In this document: piece by piece, positions 5,745 through 14,708 of the stretch
How the letters are laid out: every line of letters begins with the position of its first letter
How positions within the stretch are numbered: position 1 is the stretch's first letter
Assembly (NCBI RefSeq): GCF_016613535.2
Contig: NZ_CP071518.1
Span: 3,162,001 to 3,226,000, forward strand
Length of the DNA stretch: 64,000 bases
Origin: Lysobacter solisilvae
Lineage (GTDB): Bacteria; Pseudomonadota; Gammaproteobacteria; Xanthomonadales; Xanthomonadaceae
Reading direction: 5' to 3'
Program-made: the position numbers and the translations under genes
Notes under the pieces: generated by a model
Database searches by the model: none
Seen by the model: only the letters and a program-made list of their open reading frames with translations
Told to the model about the DNA's origin: nothing

Positions 5745-6548
5745 CTAATTTCCGTCTCGCCTGCCTCCGTGGATAGCCCGCAGGCGCCTCTCCCGTTTTT
5801 CGGCTACCGCGGCCAAAGCCCGAGGCCAGCGCTCTTGTTGGAAGGCGGGGCAATATGAGTCGACCGGAATAGCTTCCAAGAGGTCAATCCCTTGCCCGTG
5901 CCAAATATTCAGCCCATGGGGACTTGAGGCAAGGCTAATGACCCGCTCGGCCAAGGGAAGCGCAACATTCCTCTCGTTCCCCTCTTCGCACTCGCTCTTC
6001 AAGTGCGCCGAAAGCACGCGAATCGCCAGGCGCAGTTGCGCATAGCCCATTTCATTTTGTTTCGAGGGGAGTGTGGCGACGTTGTGCAGGCGCGACTTGA
6101 GGCAATCGAAGGGATGCATGATCAGGACATCTCGCCCCCAAATGGTCGCCCTTACTGCAATTGCGCGAAGCTTTTCCTCATCCTGCGCGGTGTAACCCTG
6201 AAGCGCGCGCAAGTAGTCAATGATGATGGGTTCAGTGCGCCCATTGAGGTCCTTTAGCAGAATCACCGCGCTATTGGGCGTCGGATCATCAATCGAGGCC
6301 TCGATGAACTCAACTTGGTCTCTGAATTGCACCGCCAAGCCGCTAGCGTGATCGCTAGCTTGAGTAGCGGTGCCCAAAAAGTCGATGTCGTATGTGACGC
6401 CCATTTCGAGCGCACTCGGCGGCACGATCTCATAGAGGTCAGCCCAAGTAGCGAGTGCTTGGCCGGCCACAAGAACAACCCCCTCGGACACTCCGAGAAG
6501 GTCGTAGAGTTCCTGGCTAGTTAGGGGCCTTAAACTTTCCTTGGCCAA
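5745..6548 (-). CDS. Nucleotidyltransferase-like protein (AbiEii/DUF-type), 267 aa
   Basis: A TTG start at 6546-6548 is chosen. The frame is open to 6833, but residues before the TTG look non-coding and the upstream gene ends by overlapping here. The protein has LLGVSEGVVLVAGQALATW and then MGVTYDIDFLGTATQ (the D-x-D acidic pair of the nucleotidyltransferase fold), followed by an RAIAVRATIWGRDVLIMHPFDCLKSR region. This pattern is seen in AbiEii-like (type IV toxin-antitoxin) and related nucleotidyltransferases. It would use a nucleotide to modify a target. Low GC and its position next to the integron array suggest acquisition. The partner is the small gene at 6530-6757, which overlaps by about 19 bases. 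Confidence 0.62.
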   Translation of the reverse strand: MAKESLRPLTSQELYDLLGVSEGVVLVAGQALATWADLYEIVPPSALEMGVTYDIDFLGTATQASDHASGLAVQFRDQVEFIEASIDDPTPNSAVILLKDLNGRTEPIIIDYLRALQGYTAQDEEKLRAIAVRATIWGRDVLIMHPFDCLKSRLHNVATLPSKQNEMGYAQLRLAIRVLSAHLKSECEEGNERNVALPLAERVISLASSPHGLNIWHGQGIDLLEAIPVDSYCPAFQQERWPRALAAVAEKRERRLRAIHGGRRDGN

Positions 6549-6757
6549 GAGAAGCGGACGCCTTCCTGGCGCGCTCGAATCATTACGGGCGCGGGCACGC
6601 CTGGATTCTCTCGATAGAGCGCTAGTTCGCGAGCACGCGCAGCCGCAAGCTCCGAAGAAGCATCGCGCTTCGGAGGAACTGGCTGTATCGACTGGCGGAC
6701 GTAGTTCCGCACGGGTGCTCGCACCGTTGTTCGCATCGGACGAGCGAAAATTAGCAC
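6530..6757 (-). CDS. Small basic protein upstream of the nucleotidyltransferase, up to 75 aa
   Basis: The frame opens with a GTG at 6757; an ATG at 6734-6736 gives a 68-residue form beginning MRTTVRAPVRNYVRQ. Neither has a clear ribosome binding site. The protein is rich in Arg and Ala (SELAAARARELALYRENPG) and ends VRFSWPRKV. Its stop codon lies inside the start of the next gene, a coupling typical of an antitoxin or adaptor encoded just before its partner. No family is recognised. The AT-rich stretch 6781-6840 upstream (TTAAGA and TATACAAAT-like boxes) is a likely promoter. Confidence 0.5.
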   Translation of the reverse strand: MLIFARPMRTTVRAPVRNYVRQSIQPVPPKRDASSELAAARARELALYRENPGVPAPVMIRARQEGVRFSWPRKV

Positions 6758-7235
6758 ACTTTGTCAAAGCAAAGCTTGAGCCGATTATCGGATAACAATC
6801 TGCTAAACCATTGATTTGTATAAGTCTTAACATCTCAGCTATTCGAGAGACGACCTCTTAGCGAGCCTCCGGGCCATCTCTCGGGCCCGAAATGTCTCCG
6901 TAGAAGCCTCCCGGCCACTTCGCGCCCGGCCTCTTAAGCCTGCATGTCCCTCGTCTTATACGCATGCTGACTGCAAGGCTTGCGCTTAGCGCGTCTTCAC
7001 GCGCCTCTAGCTTCGCCACGGACGTCAGACGGCCGGCTAGGGACGGGGTCATCGGCCCCAGCGAAGCTCAGCATCCTTCAACAGGTAGGACGCGCTCGCC
7101 CGGGTCCGGGCATATGGCCCCATATGCCCCCGGCTTCAACGGGCCTCCCCGGGACGCCACAGGATGCAAAGCGCCACATTCCGTGGGAAATCTCGCGGTT
7201 CCTGGGATGACCTTGGACCTACCGAAACCGCCATG
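6758..7235. other. Intergenic region between the low-GC module and tRNA-Leu
   Basis: About 480 bases without a supportable gene. The first 85 bases are AT-rich and read as the promoter region of the minus-strand module. The rest returns to about 60-65% GC and contains only short frames with poor codon use. No attachment-site duplicate of the tRNA end was found here. Confidence 0.5.
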
Positions 7236-7322
7236 TGGTGCCTGGAGCGGGACTCGAACCCGCATGGCCTTGCGGCCGGCGGATTTTAAGTCCGCTGCGT
7301 CTACCGGTTTCGCCATCCAGGC
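7236..7322 (-). tRNA. tRNA-Leu (anticodon UAA)
   Basis: The minus strand reads GCCTGGATGGCGAAA... through to TCCAGGCACCA, an 87-base tRNA with encoded CCA. The acceptor stem GCCTGGA pairs with TCCAGGC exactly. The anticodon loop is ACTTAAAATC with UAA, and the T arm carries GGTTCGAGTCC. The long variable arm (GCCGGCCGCAAGGCC) is typical of Leu tRNAs. Confidence 0.97.
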
Positions 7323-7495
7323 CGGAGGCGTGGCGTGCGGAGTTTAGTGCATGGGCGGCGGAGCCGACGGCGCGGGGCCATGGCCGGACGCGCGACGGAC
7401 GGCATCGTTGGCGGCGTGCCAAGGCGAACCGTGTCGGCGGACTCCGCAGGCGGTTTCCGTTAGGCTTCACCTGGATCGTCAGGCTGGGGCCGGGA

Positions 7496-8704
7496 ATGTC
7501 GTCGCGGACGTGCTGGGGAATGGCAGGAGTGCTGCTGCTCGCGGCCTGGACCGGCGTCGGCCTTGCGCAGGTGCCCGCCGACGCGCCCGCCATGCAGGCA
7601 CCGGGGCAGCATCCGCCTCCGCCCGGTCATCGGCCGCGTCCGCCGCCCGGCGATCACCCGCCGCCGCCGGGGCACTTTCCGCCGCCGCCCCCGCCTCCAC
7701 CGCCGCCCCGCTTCCCGCCGCCGGAGGCGACCGCGCACGAGGCCACGCCGATTACCGTCATCCGTGCGTTGCCCGAGCCGGCCACGCCGGCCGCCATGGC
7801 CACGCCCGTCGACCCCGCCGCGTCCCACGCCGATCCCTTCGAGATCCCGCACGCGCCGGGCGTGAGCAGTCCCGCTTTGCCCGCCGTGGGTAGTGCGCCG
7901 CTTGCCGCGGACGCGGCCGTCTCGATGAGCGCCGGCGGCGGCAACACGGCCACGGACGCCCCGCTCCCGGGCGAAGACGCTCCGCACGGCCTGCTGTCCG
8001 CGTGGCCCTGGCTGGCCGCGCTCTCGCTCGCCCTGCTGGCTTGGTGGGTGGCCTCGCGCCGCAGCCACCGCCTGGCCCGCGAGACCGAACAGCTCTCACG
8101 GCAGCAGCGGCAGCTGCGTTCGGCGCACGAACAGCTGCGCCAGCAATCGGCGCACCTGCGCAACCTGTCCATCCACGACCCGCTCACCGGCACGCTCAAC
8201 CGGCAGGCCTTCGCCAGCGAACTGCGCGAGCTGATGGACCACCTGTCGCGCTTCGGCCGGCCGCTCAACCTGATCGTGTTCGACCTCGACCACTTCAAGT
8301 CGATCAACGACCAGTGCGGGCACCTGGCCGGCGACGCCGCGCTGAAACTGGTCGTGGGCATCGTGCGCGAGCACCTGGTCAGCGCCGACCTGTTCGGGCG
8401 TTTCGGCGGCGACGAATTCCTCATCGCCTGCGCCGACCAGTCACTGGAGTCGTGCGCGCAGCTGGCCGACACCGTCCGCGCTGCGGTGGAACGCAAGGCG
8501 CCGCTGCATACGCCCGCGCTGCCGGGCCTGACGCTGAGCCTGGGCGTGGCGCAGGCCAATCCCGAAGCCGGCTACCTGCCCGACGAACTGTTCTCGCGCG
8601 CCGATGCCGCGCTGTACGAAGCCAAGCGCCAGGGCCGCAACCGCGTGGTCACGCGCGACGCCACGGCGGTCGTGGAACCCGCCCCGGGGCACCGCCACCT
8701 CTAG
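7496..8704 (+). CDS. Diguanylate cyclase with exported Pro-rich region and GGDEF domain, 402 aa
   Basis: The product makes cyclic di-GMP from two GTP. The start at 7496 gives a signal sequence (residues 1-25) and puts the frame after the tRNA. Residues 35-77 are almost all Pro and His, predicted outside the cytosol. A membrane helix follows at about 166-186, a short coiled coil at 190-222, and the GGDEF domain at 225-395 (HDPLTGTLNR, FDLDHFKSIND, FGGDEF at 304-308). The inhibitory I-site R-x-x-D is replaced (VSAD), so feedback inhibition is probably absent. The periplasmic part has no known sensor fold, so the input signal is unknown. Confidence 0.92.
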   Translation: MSSRTCWGMAGVLLLAAWTGVGLAQVPADAPAMQAPGQHPPPPGHRPRPPPGDHPPPPGHFPPPPPPPPPPRFPPPEATAHEATPITVIRALPEPATPAAMATPVDPAASHADPFEIPHAPGVSSPALPAVGSAPLAADAAVSMSAGGGNTATDAPLPGEDAPHGLLSAWPWLAALSLALLAWWVASRRSHRLARETEQLSRQQRQLRSAHEQLRQQSAHLRNLSIHDPLTGTLNRQAFASELRELMDHLSRFGRPLNLIVFDLDHFKSINDQCGHLAGDAALKLVVGIVREHLVSADLFGRFGGDEFLIACADQSLESCAQLADTVRAAVERKAPLHTPALPGLTLSLGVAQANPEAGYLPDELFSRADAALYEAKRQGRNRVVTRDATAVVEPAPGHRHL

Positions 8705-8710
8705 CAGGCG

Positions 8711-9145
8711 TCAGTGCAACTGGTCGCCGGCCGGTTCGTCGTCGGGCGAGCCGTAGCGCAGCCAGCGTTCGGCCTGCTGGGCATCGGTGAAGATGCGCAC
8801 GTTGATGCCCGCGGCCTGGCCGAAGATCTCGGCGTGTTCCACCGCGGGCAGGAATTCCGGCGACGGCTCCACCACTGCGACGCGGTCGAAGTTGACGGCT
8901 TCGCCCCGGAACAGCTGGGCCAGCTCCGCCAGTTCCGCCGGGCTGGCCGGCGCGCCCTTCCTGCGGTCATGCACCAGCACCTTGCGCAGGCCCCGCGCCT
9001 TGGCTTCCTCGGCGATCTGGCGCCAATAGGCGATGCGGACCGGCTGCGCGTCGATGTCGCCGCTCACCTCCACCCGCAGGTGGTCGGTGGCGGGCGTCAG
9101 GCGCAGGGCATAACGCGGGTCGCGGAAAGGTTCGAAATGGGCCAT
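8711..9145 (-). CDS. STAS/SpoIIAA-like hypothetical protein, 144 aa
   Basis: The ATG at 9143-9145 is preferred to an upstream TTG because the extra residues are low-quality. The protein runs MAHFEPFRDPRYALRL, then a beta strand (HLRVEVSGDI), a helix (WRQIAEEAKARGLRKVLVHDR), another helix (PAELAELAQLF), and RVAVVEPSPEFLPAVEHAEIF. This beta-alpha-beta-alpha plan with a central VLVHDR resembles the SpoIIAA/STAS-like family that binds nucleotides or acts as an anti-sigma-type partner. It converges with the cyclase gene. The assignment rests on pattern only. Confidence 0.6.
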   Translation of the reverse strand: MAHFEPFRDPRYALRLTPATDHLRVEVSGDIDAQPVRIAYWRQIAEEAKARGLRKVLVHDRRKGAPASPAELAELAQLFRGEAVNFDRVAVVEPSPEFLPAVEHAEIFGQAAGINVRIFTDAQQAERWLRYGSPDDEPAGDQLH

Positions 9146-9302
9146 GGCGTGCTCTTCGCCCGGCGTGACGGGCCCGGACGCGGGTCCGGCCCGTCCCTGG
9201 GTCGTCGTGGCCAGACTACGCCAGGGGCGGCGCCAACCCAAGGCCCGCGCGTGGCCGTCGCGCCGTGGTCCGGTTCACGCAGATCAATTCGCGGCCATCA
9301 GT

Positions 9303-11897
9303 TCAGGGTGCGACCGTCGCGACGCGCGCGGCGCCCGGCGCGGTGGGCGCGAGCATGCGCTCGAGGAATCCGGCGACGCCGGTCCACAGGCGGTCGACGT
9401 TCTCCGGTCGCACCAGGCCGTGGCCCTCGCCCTCGAACGCCAGCCCCACGGCCGGGCGCCCGGCCAGCGCGAGCATGCGGCCCAGGCGGCGCGACTGCTC
9501 GAAGTCCACGCGCCGGTCCTCGACGCCGTGCGCCAGCATCACCGGCGTGCGCAGCTCGCGGTAGCGATACAGCGGCGAGGCGGCGCGGATGCGCTCGGCC
9601 TGCGTGCGCGGGTCGCCCATCACCTGTTCCATCTGTGCCCGGCCCCGTGGCGTGAGCGCGCTGTCGCTGGCCGAGAACGCCAGCAGGCGATCGCTCACGC
9701 CCGCGATGGACACCACGCAGCGGAACCGGTCGGGCCAGCGCACCGCGGCGACCAGTCCCGAGTAGCCGCCATAGCTGGCGCCGACCATGCACATGCGCCC
9801 GGCGTCCAGGCGATGCGCGGCCGCATCGTCGCGGGCGAGCGCGTGGGCGATCGCGGCGTTGACGTCGTCCTCGATGGAGGTGCCCTGCCCGCGCAGGCCG
9901 GCTTCGCGGAATGCGCGCCCGTAGCCGGCCGAGCCGCGGAAGTTGACCTGCAGCACAGCGTGGCCGAGCGCGACGAGGAACTGCACCTTCGCATCGAACC
10001 GACGCGAATCGGCGATGCCGATCGGGCCGCCGTGCGGCAGCACTACCAGCGGGACGCGCTGGGTTCCGGCGGGCAGCGTGAGGAAGGCATCGAGCACCAG
10101 GCCGTCGCGCGTGGGCACGCGCAGCAGCTGCGCGGATCGCAGGGGCAGCCCGTCGAGCCAGGGCGTGTTGCCCGGCACCAGGCGCGCGGACCGGGCGTCG
10201 AGGTCGACCACATGCAGCGCCGGCGGCCGGTCACTGGCCTCCACCCACACCGCCCAGCGGCGGCCGTTGGCGCTGCGCGCGGCGGCGGTGACGGCGTGGC
10301 CGGGGAACAGCCGCGCCAGCACGGGGCCGACCAGCGCACCGCGCGGGCCGAAGTATTCGCTCACGCGCTGGCCGTCGCGCAGGTAGGTGACCGACAGCGG
10401 TTCCTGCGCCCGGTCCAGCACCAGGCTCTCCACGTCCACGCCGGGACGCGAGAACACCGTGCGGGCCACGGCGCCGGTGGCCAAGTCGATGGCCACCGCG
10501 TCGCGCTGTTCGCGGCCGCGCTCGGTCAGGGCGTACAGGTACGCGCCATCACCGGAGAGCCCCACGGGTTCCAGGTCGAGCACATCGCCCGGCGCATCCC
10601 CCAGTCGCCGTACCTGGGCGTAACGACCGTCGCGTCCGTACAGCCAGGATTCCCCGTCGCCGCGGTGCACCCGCGCCAGGCGCAGCGCGCCGTGGCGGTC
10701 GGTTTCCCAGTGCAGCACACCGTCGATGCCGGGCTCGAGCCGGTCGCGATCGTCGAAGGCCAACGCGTCCGCCGCGGCCTGGTCGGGAACGGCGATCCGG
10801 TGGACCTGCACGTCGCCGCGCCCGGACAGGCTGGCGAACACGAGCACGTCCCCGCGGGCATGCAGCACTTCACCGGCGCGCGGCACCTGCGCGCGCCGCG
10901 CCTGCCAGCCGGCGTGGGTGCGTTGCAGGCGCAGGACCTGCACCGCGCGCCGATAGGCCTGTTCGCCGGCCCCCAGCACCAGGTGGCGATCATCGGCCCA
11001 CAACAGCTGGCCGAAGGGCACGGCGCTGGTCGCGACGACCGTGGTCGCGCCGTTGGCCATCGCCACCAGGTCGATGCGCCAGCGGTCTTCGCCCTCGCGC
11101 ACCTGCAGGGCCAGCAGGTCGCCGGCGCCATTGAGGCGCACCTGGCTGAAACGCGGCTCGCGCGCCAGGCGGCTCATGGTCAATGGCAGGGGTGTGGCCA
11201 GTTGCGGTGGCGGGTCGAACGTCGTTGCCGGCTCCACCGACGCGGGGTGGCTGTCGCGCTCGTGGGCATAGAAGGCGGGGAACGGATCGGGGTAATGGCC
11301 GGCGTACTGCAGGCGATGCCGCGCATGCAGCCGCGCGTGGTGCTGGTCGAGCCAGTCGATGGCCGCGAGGCTGCGGTTGGCCAGCGTCGCGCTCGCCTCG
11401 GCGATCAGGCCGCCGTCTTCGCGCAGCGGGCGCAGGACCAAGTCGCCGACGTAGTTCAGTTGCCCGGCGGCGACGTCGAAGCGCAGCTCCGTATCGTCGG
11501 CCAGCCGCAGCGTCGTGGTGGTGGTGTCGGTGTTTTCCCAGCGGTAGCGCCCCGCCGGCGCCACGAAGAGCGCGTGGCTGCGGCCCACTGGCAGCTCGCC
11601 CAGGTCGGTCGTGTCGGCCAGTGTCGAGGCGTCGCGGCCATCGACGCGCGCGAAGCGGGCCACGCTGAGCGCCACGGTGCTGTCGACCGCGACCAGCAGC
11701 AGGCCTTCGTCGGCCGCGAGCGTGGGCGACTCGCCCGGTGCCACCTGGCGCAGCTGCGCGCTGGCCGGCGCCGTCGCCAGCGCGACCAGCAACATCGCCA
11801 CCGCCGTGCAGCGCGAAAGCCACGGCCTGGTGCATCCCACTGGACAGCGACCACCGCGCCCCCGCGCCCGGCCGCCCGACAACCCGAACATGTTCAT
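9303..11897 (-). CDS. S9 family prolyl oligopeptidase, exported, 864 aa
   Basis: A serine peptidase that cleaves short peptides, probably after Pro or at acylated N-termini. The start at 11897 gives a signal peptide (SRCTAVAMLLVALATAPASA). The N-terminal two-thirds looks like a beta-propeller (repeated W/Y-G blades). The alpha/beta-hydrolase domain begins near residue 620 (LVVLPHGGP, VNFRGSAGYGRAF). The catalytic Ser is in GASYGGY near residue 707, the Asp in GVEDRRV near 790, and the His in EGHGLVRPENV near 826. It is likely periplasmic or outer-membrane associated. A 939-codon frame on the opposite strand is a shadow. No operon partner is visible. Confidence 0.9.
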   Translation of the reverse strand: MNMFGLSGGRARGRGGRCPVGCTRPWLSRCTAVAMLLVALATAPASAQLRQVAPGESPTLAADEGLLLVAVDSTVALSVARFARVDGRDASTLADTTDLGELPVGRSHALFVAPAGRYRWENTDTTTTTLRLADDTELRFDVAAGQLNYVGDLVLRPLREDGGLIAEASATLANRSLAAIDWLDQHHARLHARHRLQYAGHYPDPFPAFYAHERDSHPASVEPATTFDPPPQLATPLPLTMSRLAREPRFSQVRLNGAGDLLALQVREGEDRWRIDLVAMANGATTVVATSAVPFGQLLWADDRHLVLGAGEQAYRRAVQVLRLQRTHAGWQARRAQVPRAGEVLHARGDVLVFASLSGRGDVQVHRIAVPDQAAADALAFDDRDRLEPGIDGVLHWETDRHGALRLARVHRGDGESWLYGRDGRYAQVRRLGDAPGDVLDLEPVGLSGDGAYLYALTERGREQRDAVAIDLATGAVARTVFSRPGVDVESLVLDRAQEPLSVTYLRDGQRVSEYFGPRGALVGPVLARLFPGHAVTAAARSANGRRWAVWVEASDRPPALHVVDLDARSARLVPGNTPWLDGLPLRSAQLLRVPTRDGLVLDAFLTLPAGTQRVPLVVLPHGGPIGIADSRRFDAKVQFLVALGHAVLQVNFRGSAGYGRAFREAGLRGQGTSIEDDVNAAIAHALARDDAAAHRLDAGRMCMVGASYGGYSGLVAAVRWPDRFRCVVSIAGVSDRLLAFSASDSALTPRGRAQMEQVMGDPRTQAERIRAASPLYRYRELRTPVMLAHGVEDRRVDFEQSRRLGRMLALAGRPAVGLAFEGEGHGLVRPENVDRLWTGVAGFLERMLAPTAPGAARVATVAP

Positions 11898-12167
11898 TGC
11901 CCCCCGAATCGGAGCCTTCGCGACGCACCGCGCCGCGACTCCCGGGCAGAGGCTACCGCATGAAGGCCGCGTGAAGACCACCCTCCCCCGTGGGAGTTGG
12001 CGGTTCATCCCGCGCAGGGCCCGGGAGGCCGGCTGGGCCCCGGTCAGCTTCGGAAAGCGTCGACCAAAGGACAAGCCGTGCGCTTCCCGCGTCGATCCGG
12101 CCGGCGTCCACTCGTCGTGGTTCCAAAGGCCGCCATCCCGGTGTGCCTCGCCAAGGAGATCGCCCCG

Positions 12168-12683
12168 ATGACAGCAGGCCCGATGACAGCACCCCCGATG
12201 GCCGCACGCGTCCAGCAACGCATCACGCCCTTCCTCTGGTTCGACCACCAGGCCGAAGACGCCGCCACGCATTACACGTCCGTCTTTGCCGATTCGCGCA
12301 TGGGCGCGATCACGCGCTACGACGCGAGCGCGGCGAAGGCTTCCGGCCAGCGCGAAGGCACGGCCATGACGGTGGCCTTCGAACTCGATGGCCAGCCGTT
12401 CACGGCGCTCAATGGCGGGCCGCATTTCAAGTTCAACGAGGCGGTGTCCTTCGTCGTCCACTGCGCGACGCAGGACGAGATCGACCACTTCTGGAACCGC
12501 CTGGGCGAAGGCGGCGATCCGAACGCACAGCAGTGCGGCTGGCTCAAGGACCGGTTCGGCCTGTCCTGGCAGGTGGTGCCGGCCGAACTGCCGGAACTGG
12601 TCAACCATCCCGGCGCGATGGCGGCGCTGATGCAGATGAAGAAGATCGACCTGGCCGCGCTGCGCGCGGCGGCGGGCCAGTAG
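12168..12683 (+). CDS. VOC-superfamily protein (PhnB-like), 171 aa
   Basis: The ATG at 12168 has AAGGAG eight bases upstream. The sequence has FLWFDHQAEDAATHYTSVF, then MTVAFELDGQPFTALNGGPHFKFNEAVSF, and CGWLKDRFGLSWQVVP near the end. This is the PhnB/3-demethylubiquinone-9-methyltransferase-like branch of the vicinal oxygen chelate superfamily. Members bind a metal or small molecule, but many have no assigned reaction. It is a stand-alone gene on the plus strand. The annotated methyltransferase label of the family should not be taken as a reaction. Confidence 0.85.
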   Translation: MTAGPMTAPPMAARVQQRITPFLWFDHQAEDAATHYTSVFADSRMGAITRYDASAAKASGQREGTAMTVAFELDGQPFTALNGGPHFKFNEAVSFVVHCATQDEIDHFWNRLGEGGDPNAQQCGWLKDRFGLSWQVVPAELPELVNHPGAMAALMQMKKIDLAALRAAAGQ

Positions 12684-12972
12684 AGGATCAGGCGTGGTCG
12701 CCGGGGCGGAGGCGGCCACGCCGTAATCCTGCGAGGGCGGCGCATGGCCAAACCTCGCCAGTTCAACGCCGGCGTGGGCGCGTCCGGGCTGGCGCGAGCC
12801 TGCCTGCGAAAACCCCGGCGCTCATCGCCCCGGATCGCGGAATTCCAAGCCGTTCGTGAAGGACGGATGACAGCGCCCTGAACCGGGCCGGGCGTACCCC
12901 GCGAATCTCAGAATCCGTTAAGTGCCGCCGGTGCTAATTGGCGCCATGAATCCACGCACCGGACATGTCGCC

Positions 12973-14436
12973 ATGAAATTCCAGCAGACCCTCCTCCACG
13001 CCGCCGTCGCCGCCGCGATGGTGCTCGGCCTGGCCGCCCCGGCCGCTGCCCGCGAACAGGGCCGCGGGGCGGAGCAGCACGAGCAGAAGGACGAGCAAGG
13101 CAAGAAGGCGGACAAGCAGCGCGCCGAGCAGCAGCAGCAGCGCGCCCACCAGCAGGCCGACGCCCAGCGCGAGGCCGCGCGCCAGCGTGGCGAGCAGGCC
13201 CGTGCCCAGGCCGAGCAGCGCCAGGCGCAGCAGCGCCAGGCCCAGGAGCGCCAGCAGCATGGGCAGCAGGCCCGCGAGGACGCCATCCGCCGCGCCCGCG
13301 AGCAGCAGCACGCGCAGCAGGCCCGCCGCGAGGCGCAGATGGAAGCGCGCCAGGCCGGCGAGCGCCAGCAGGCCCAACGCGCCCACGAGGACCGCGCCCA
13401 GCGAGACCGCGCGCAGGCGCAGGGCCGCGCCCGCCAGGAAGCCGCCCGCCTGCAGCAGGAGCAACGCGAGCAGGCCCGTGACCTGGAGCGCCGCACGGCG
13501 CAGCGCCGTGACGCCGCCCGCCGTGAAGATGTCGACCGGCGCGAGGCACTGCAGCGCGATAACCGCATCGGCGCCCGCGCTGTCGACACCGACCGCGAAG
13601 GTCGCGACGCCCAGGCCCGTGCGCGCCGGGACGAAGCCGTCCGCGCCGCGCAGGCCCGCGCCCGTGAGGCCCAGGCCCGCGCCGCCCGCCAGCGCGACAA
13701 CCGCGACTACGGCGACTACGGCGACCGCGACGATGACCGCCGCGACTACGGCAACCGCGACGACGACCGTCGCGACTACGCCGACCGCGACGACAGCGCC
13801 CGCGACCGGCTGGACGAGCAGCGCCGCGCGCGCCAGCGCCTGTCCGACCACGAGCGCGACCGCCTGATCGCGGAGACCCGCCAGCGCGATCGCGAGTACC
13901 GCCAGTACCGCCTGCGCCAGCAAGCCGTGGAGCGCCAGCGCGCCGCCTACCTGCAGCAGCAGCGCCGCATGGCCCAGTACCGCTACCAGCAGGACTACCT
14001 GCGTCGCCTGCGCGCCGAACAGATGCGCTGGGACGCGCAGCGCTACGACTACTACAACGACCCGTACTACTACACGCCCGCCAGCTATCGCTACTACCGC
14101 GGCGGCCAGTACTACTCGGTCAACCGCTACGCCGCCGACCAGCTGCGCGAGGCCGTGCGTCGCGGCTACGAGGAGGGCTACTACGCCGGCCGCGCCGACA
14201 GCCGTGACGGCTGGCGCATGGACTACAACAACAGCTGGGCGTACGAGGACGCGCTGTACGGATACCGCGGCCGCTACGTGAGCCGCAGCGAGTACACCCA
14301 CTACTTCCGCCAGGGCTTCACCCGTGGCTACAAGGACGGCTACTACAGCCGCCAGCAGTACGGGCGCTACAACGACGGCAACTACTCGATCCTGGGTTCG
14401 GTGCTGGCCGCGATCCTGGGCCTGCAGTCGATCTGA
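12973..14436 (+). CDS. Exported Arg/Gln/Ala-rich coiled-coil protein with Tyr-rich C-terminus, 487 aa
   Basis: The ATG at 12973 begins a signal peptide ([20 protein letters not shown]). Residues about 30-300 are a nearly pure Arg/Gln/Ala/Glu coiled coil in GC-rich sequence. Around 255-290 there are D/R-rich repeats (DRRDYG, DRDD). The C-terminal 130 residues are Tyr- and Gly-rich, with two copies of a G-Y-x-x-G-Y-Y motif ([23 protein letters not shown]), and the protein ends [14 protein letters not shown]. It is predicted to be periplasmic and strongly basic. The function is unknown. A strong terminator follows. An antisense frame of 512 codons is composition-driven and rejected. Confidence 0.8.
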   Translation: MKFQQTLLHAAVAAAMVLGLAAPAAAREQGRGAEQHEQKDEQGKKADKQRAEQQQQRAHQQADAQREAARQRGEQARAQAEQRQAQQRQAQERQQHGQQAREDAIRRAREQQHAQQARREAQMEARQAGERQQAQRAHEDRAQRDRAQAQGRARQEAARLQQEQREQARDLERRTAQRRDAARREDVDRREALQRDNRIGARAVDTDREGRDAQARARRDEAVRAAQARAREAQARAARQRDNRDYGDYGDRDDDRRDYGNRDDDRRDYADRDDSARDRLDEQRRARQRLSDHERDRLIAETRQRDREYRQYRLRQQAVERQRAAYLQQQRRMAQYRYQQDYLRRLRAEQMRWDAQRYDYYNDPYYYTPASYRYYRGGQYYSVNRYAADQLREAVRRGYEEGYYAGRADSRDGWRMDYNNSWAYEDALYGYRGRYVSRSEYTHYFRQGFTRGYKDGYYSRQQYGRYNDGNYSILGSVLAAILGLQSI

Positions 14437-14528
14437 AGCCCGCCGGGCCGGGGGTCGTCGGTTCGAGACCACCCGGGCCGGGAAGCGAATTCGCAGAAGG
14501 CGAACTGGGGCATCAAGGACGACGCACT

Positions 14529-14562
14529 GGGAGCGGGGACTGAGGCCCCGCTCCCTTTTTTT
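14529..14562 (+). terminator. Rho-independent terminator after the Arg/Gln-rich gene
   Basis: A perfect 10-bp stem (GGGAGCGGGG / CCCCGCTCCC) with a 7-base loop is followed by seven T residues. Confidence 0.93.
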
Positions 14563-14708
14563 GCCTGCCGCCCGACGGCGCGGGCCGGGACGTCCCGGCC
14601 CACGGGCCGGGTCCGGAACGCGCCTTCAGCCGGGTCCGCGCCGGCATCCAGGCCGGGGATCCGGTGCCCGGCGCAGGCGCCACATATCCTCGCCACGTAT
14701 CATGTGGC

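Noticed and set aside
5745..6833. 362-codon version of the nucleotidyltransferase gene
   Set aside because: The first 95 residues are Cys/Ser/Arg-rich and overlap the small upstream gene; the TTG at 6548 is a better start.
7068..7316. 82-codon minus frame through the tRNA
   Set aside because: It is a read-through of tRNA-Leu and flank, a common spurious call.
9144..11963. 939-codon plus-strand frame opposite the S9 peptidase
   Set aside because: It is the antisense of a gene with clear catalytic motifs. High GC leaves such frames open; the translation is Arg/Ala/Gln/Val/His-rich with no domain.
12934..14472. 512-codon minus-strand frame opposite the Arg/Gln-rich gene
   Set aside because: Val/Ala/Leu-rich product caused by the complement of a biased sequence; the plus frame has a signal peptide and terminator.
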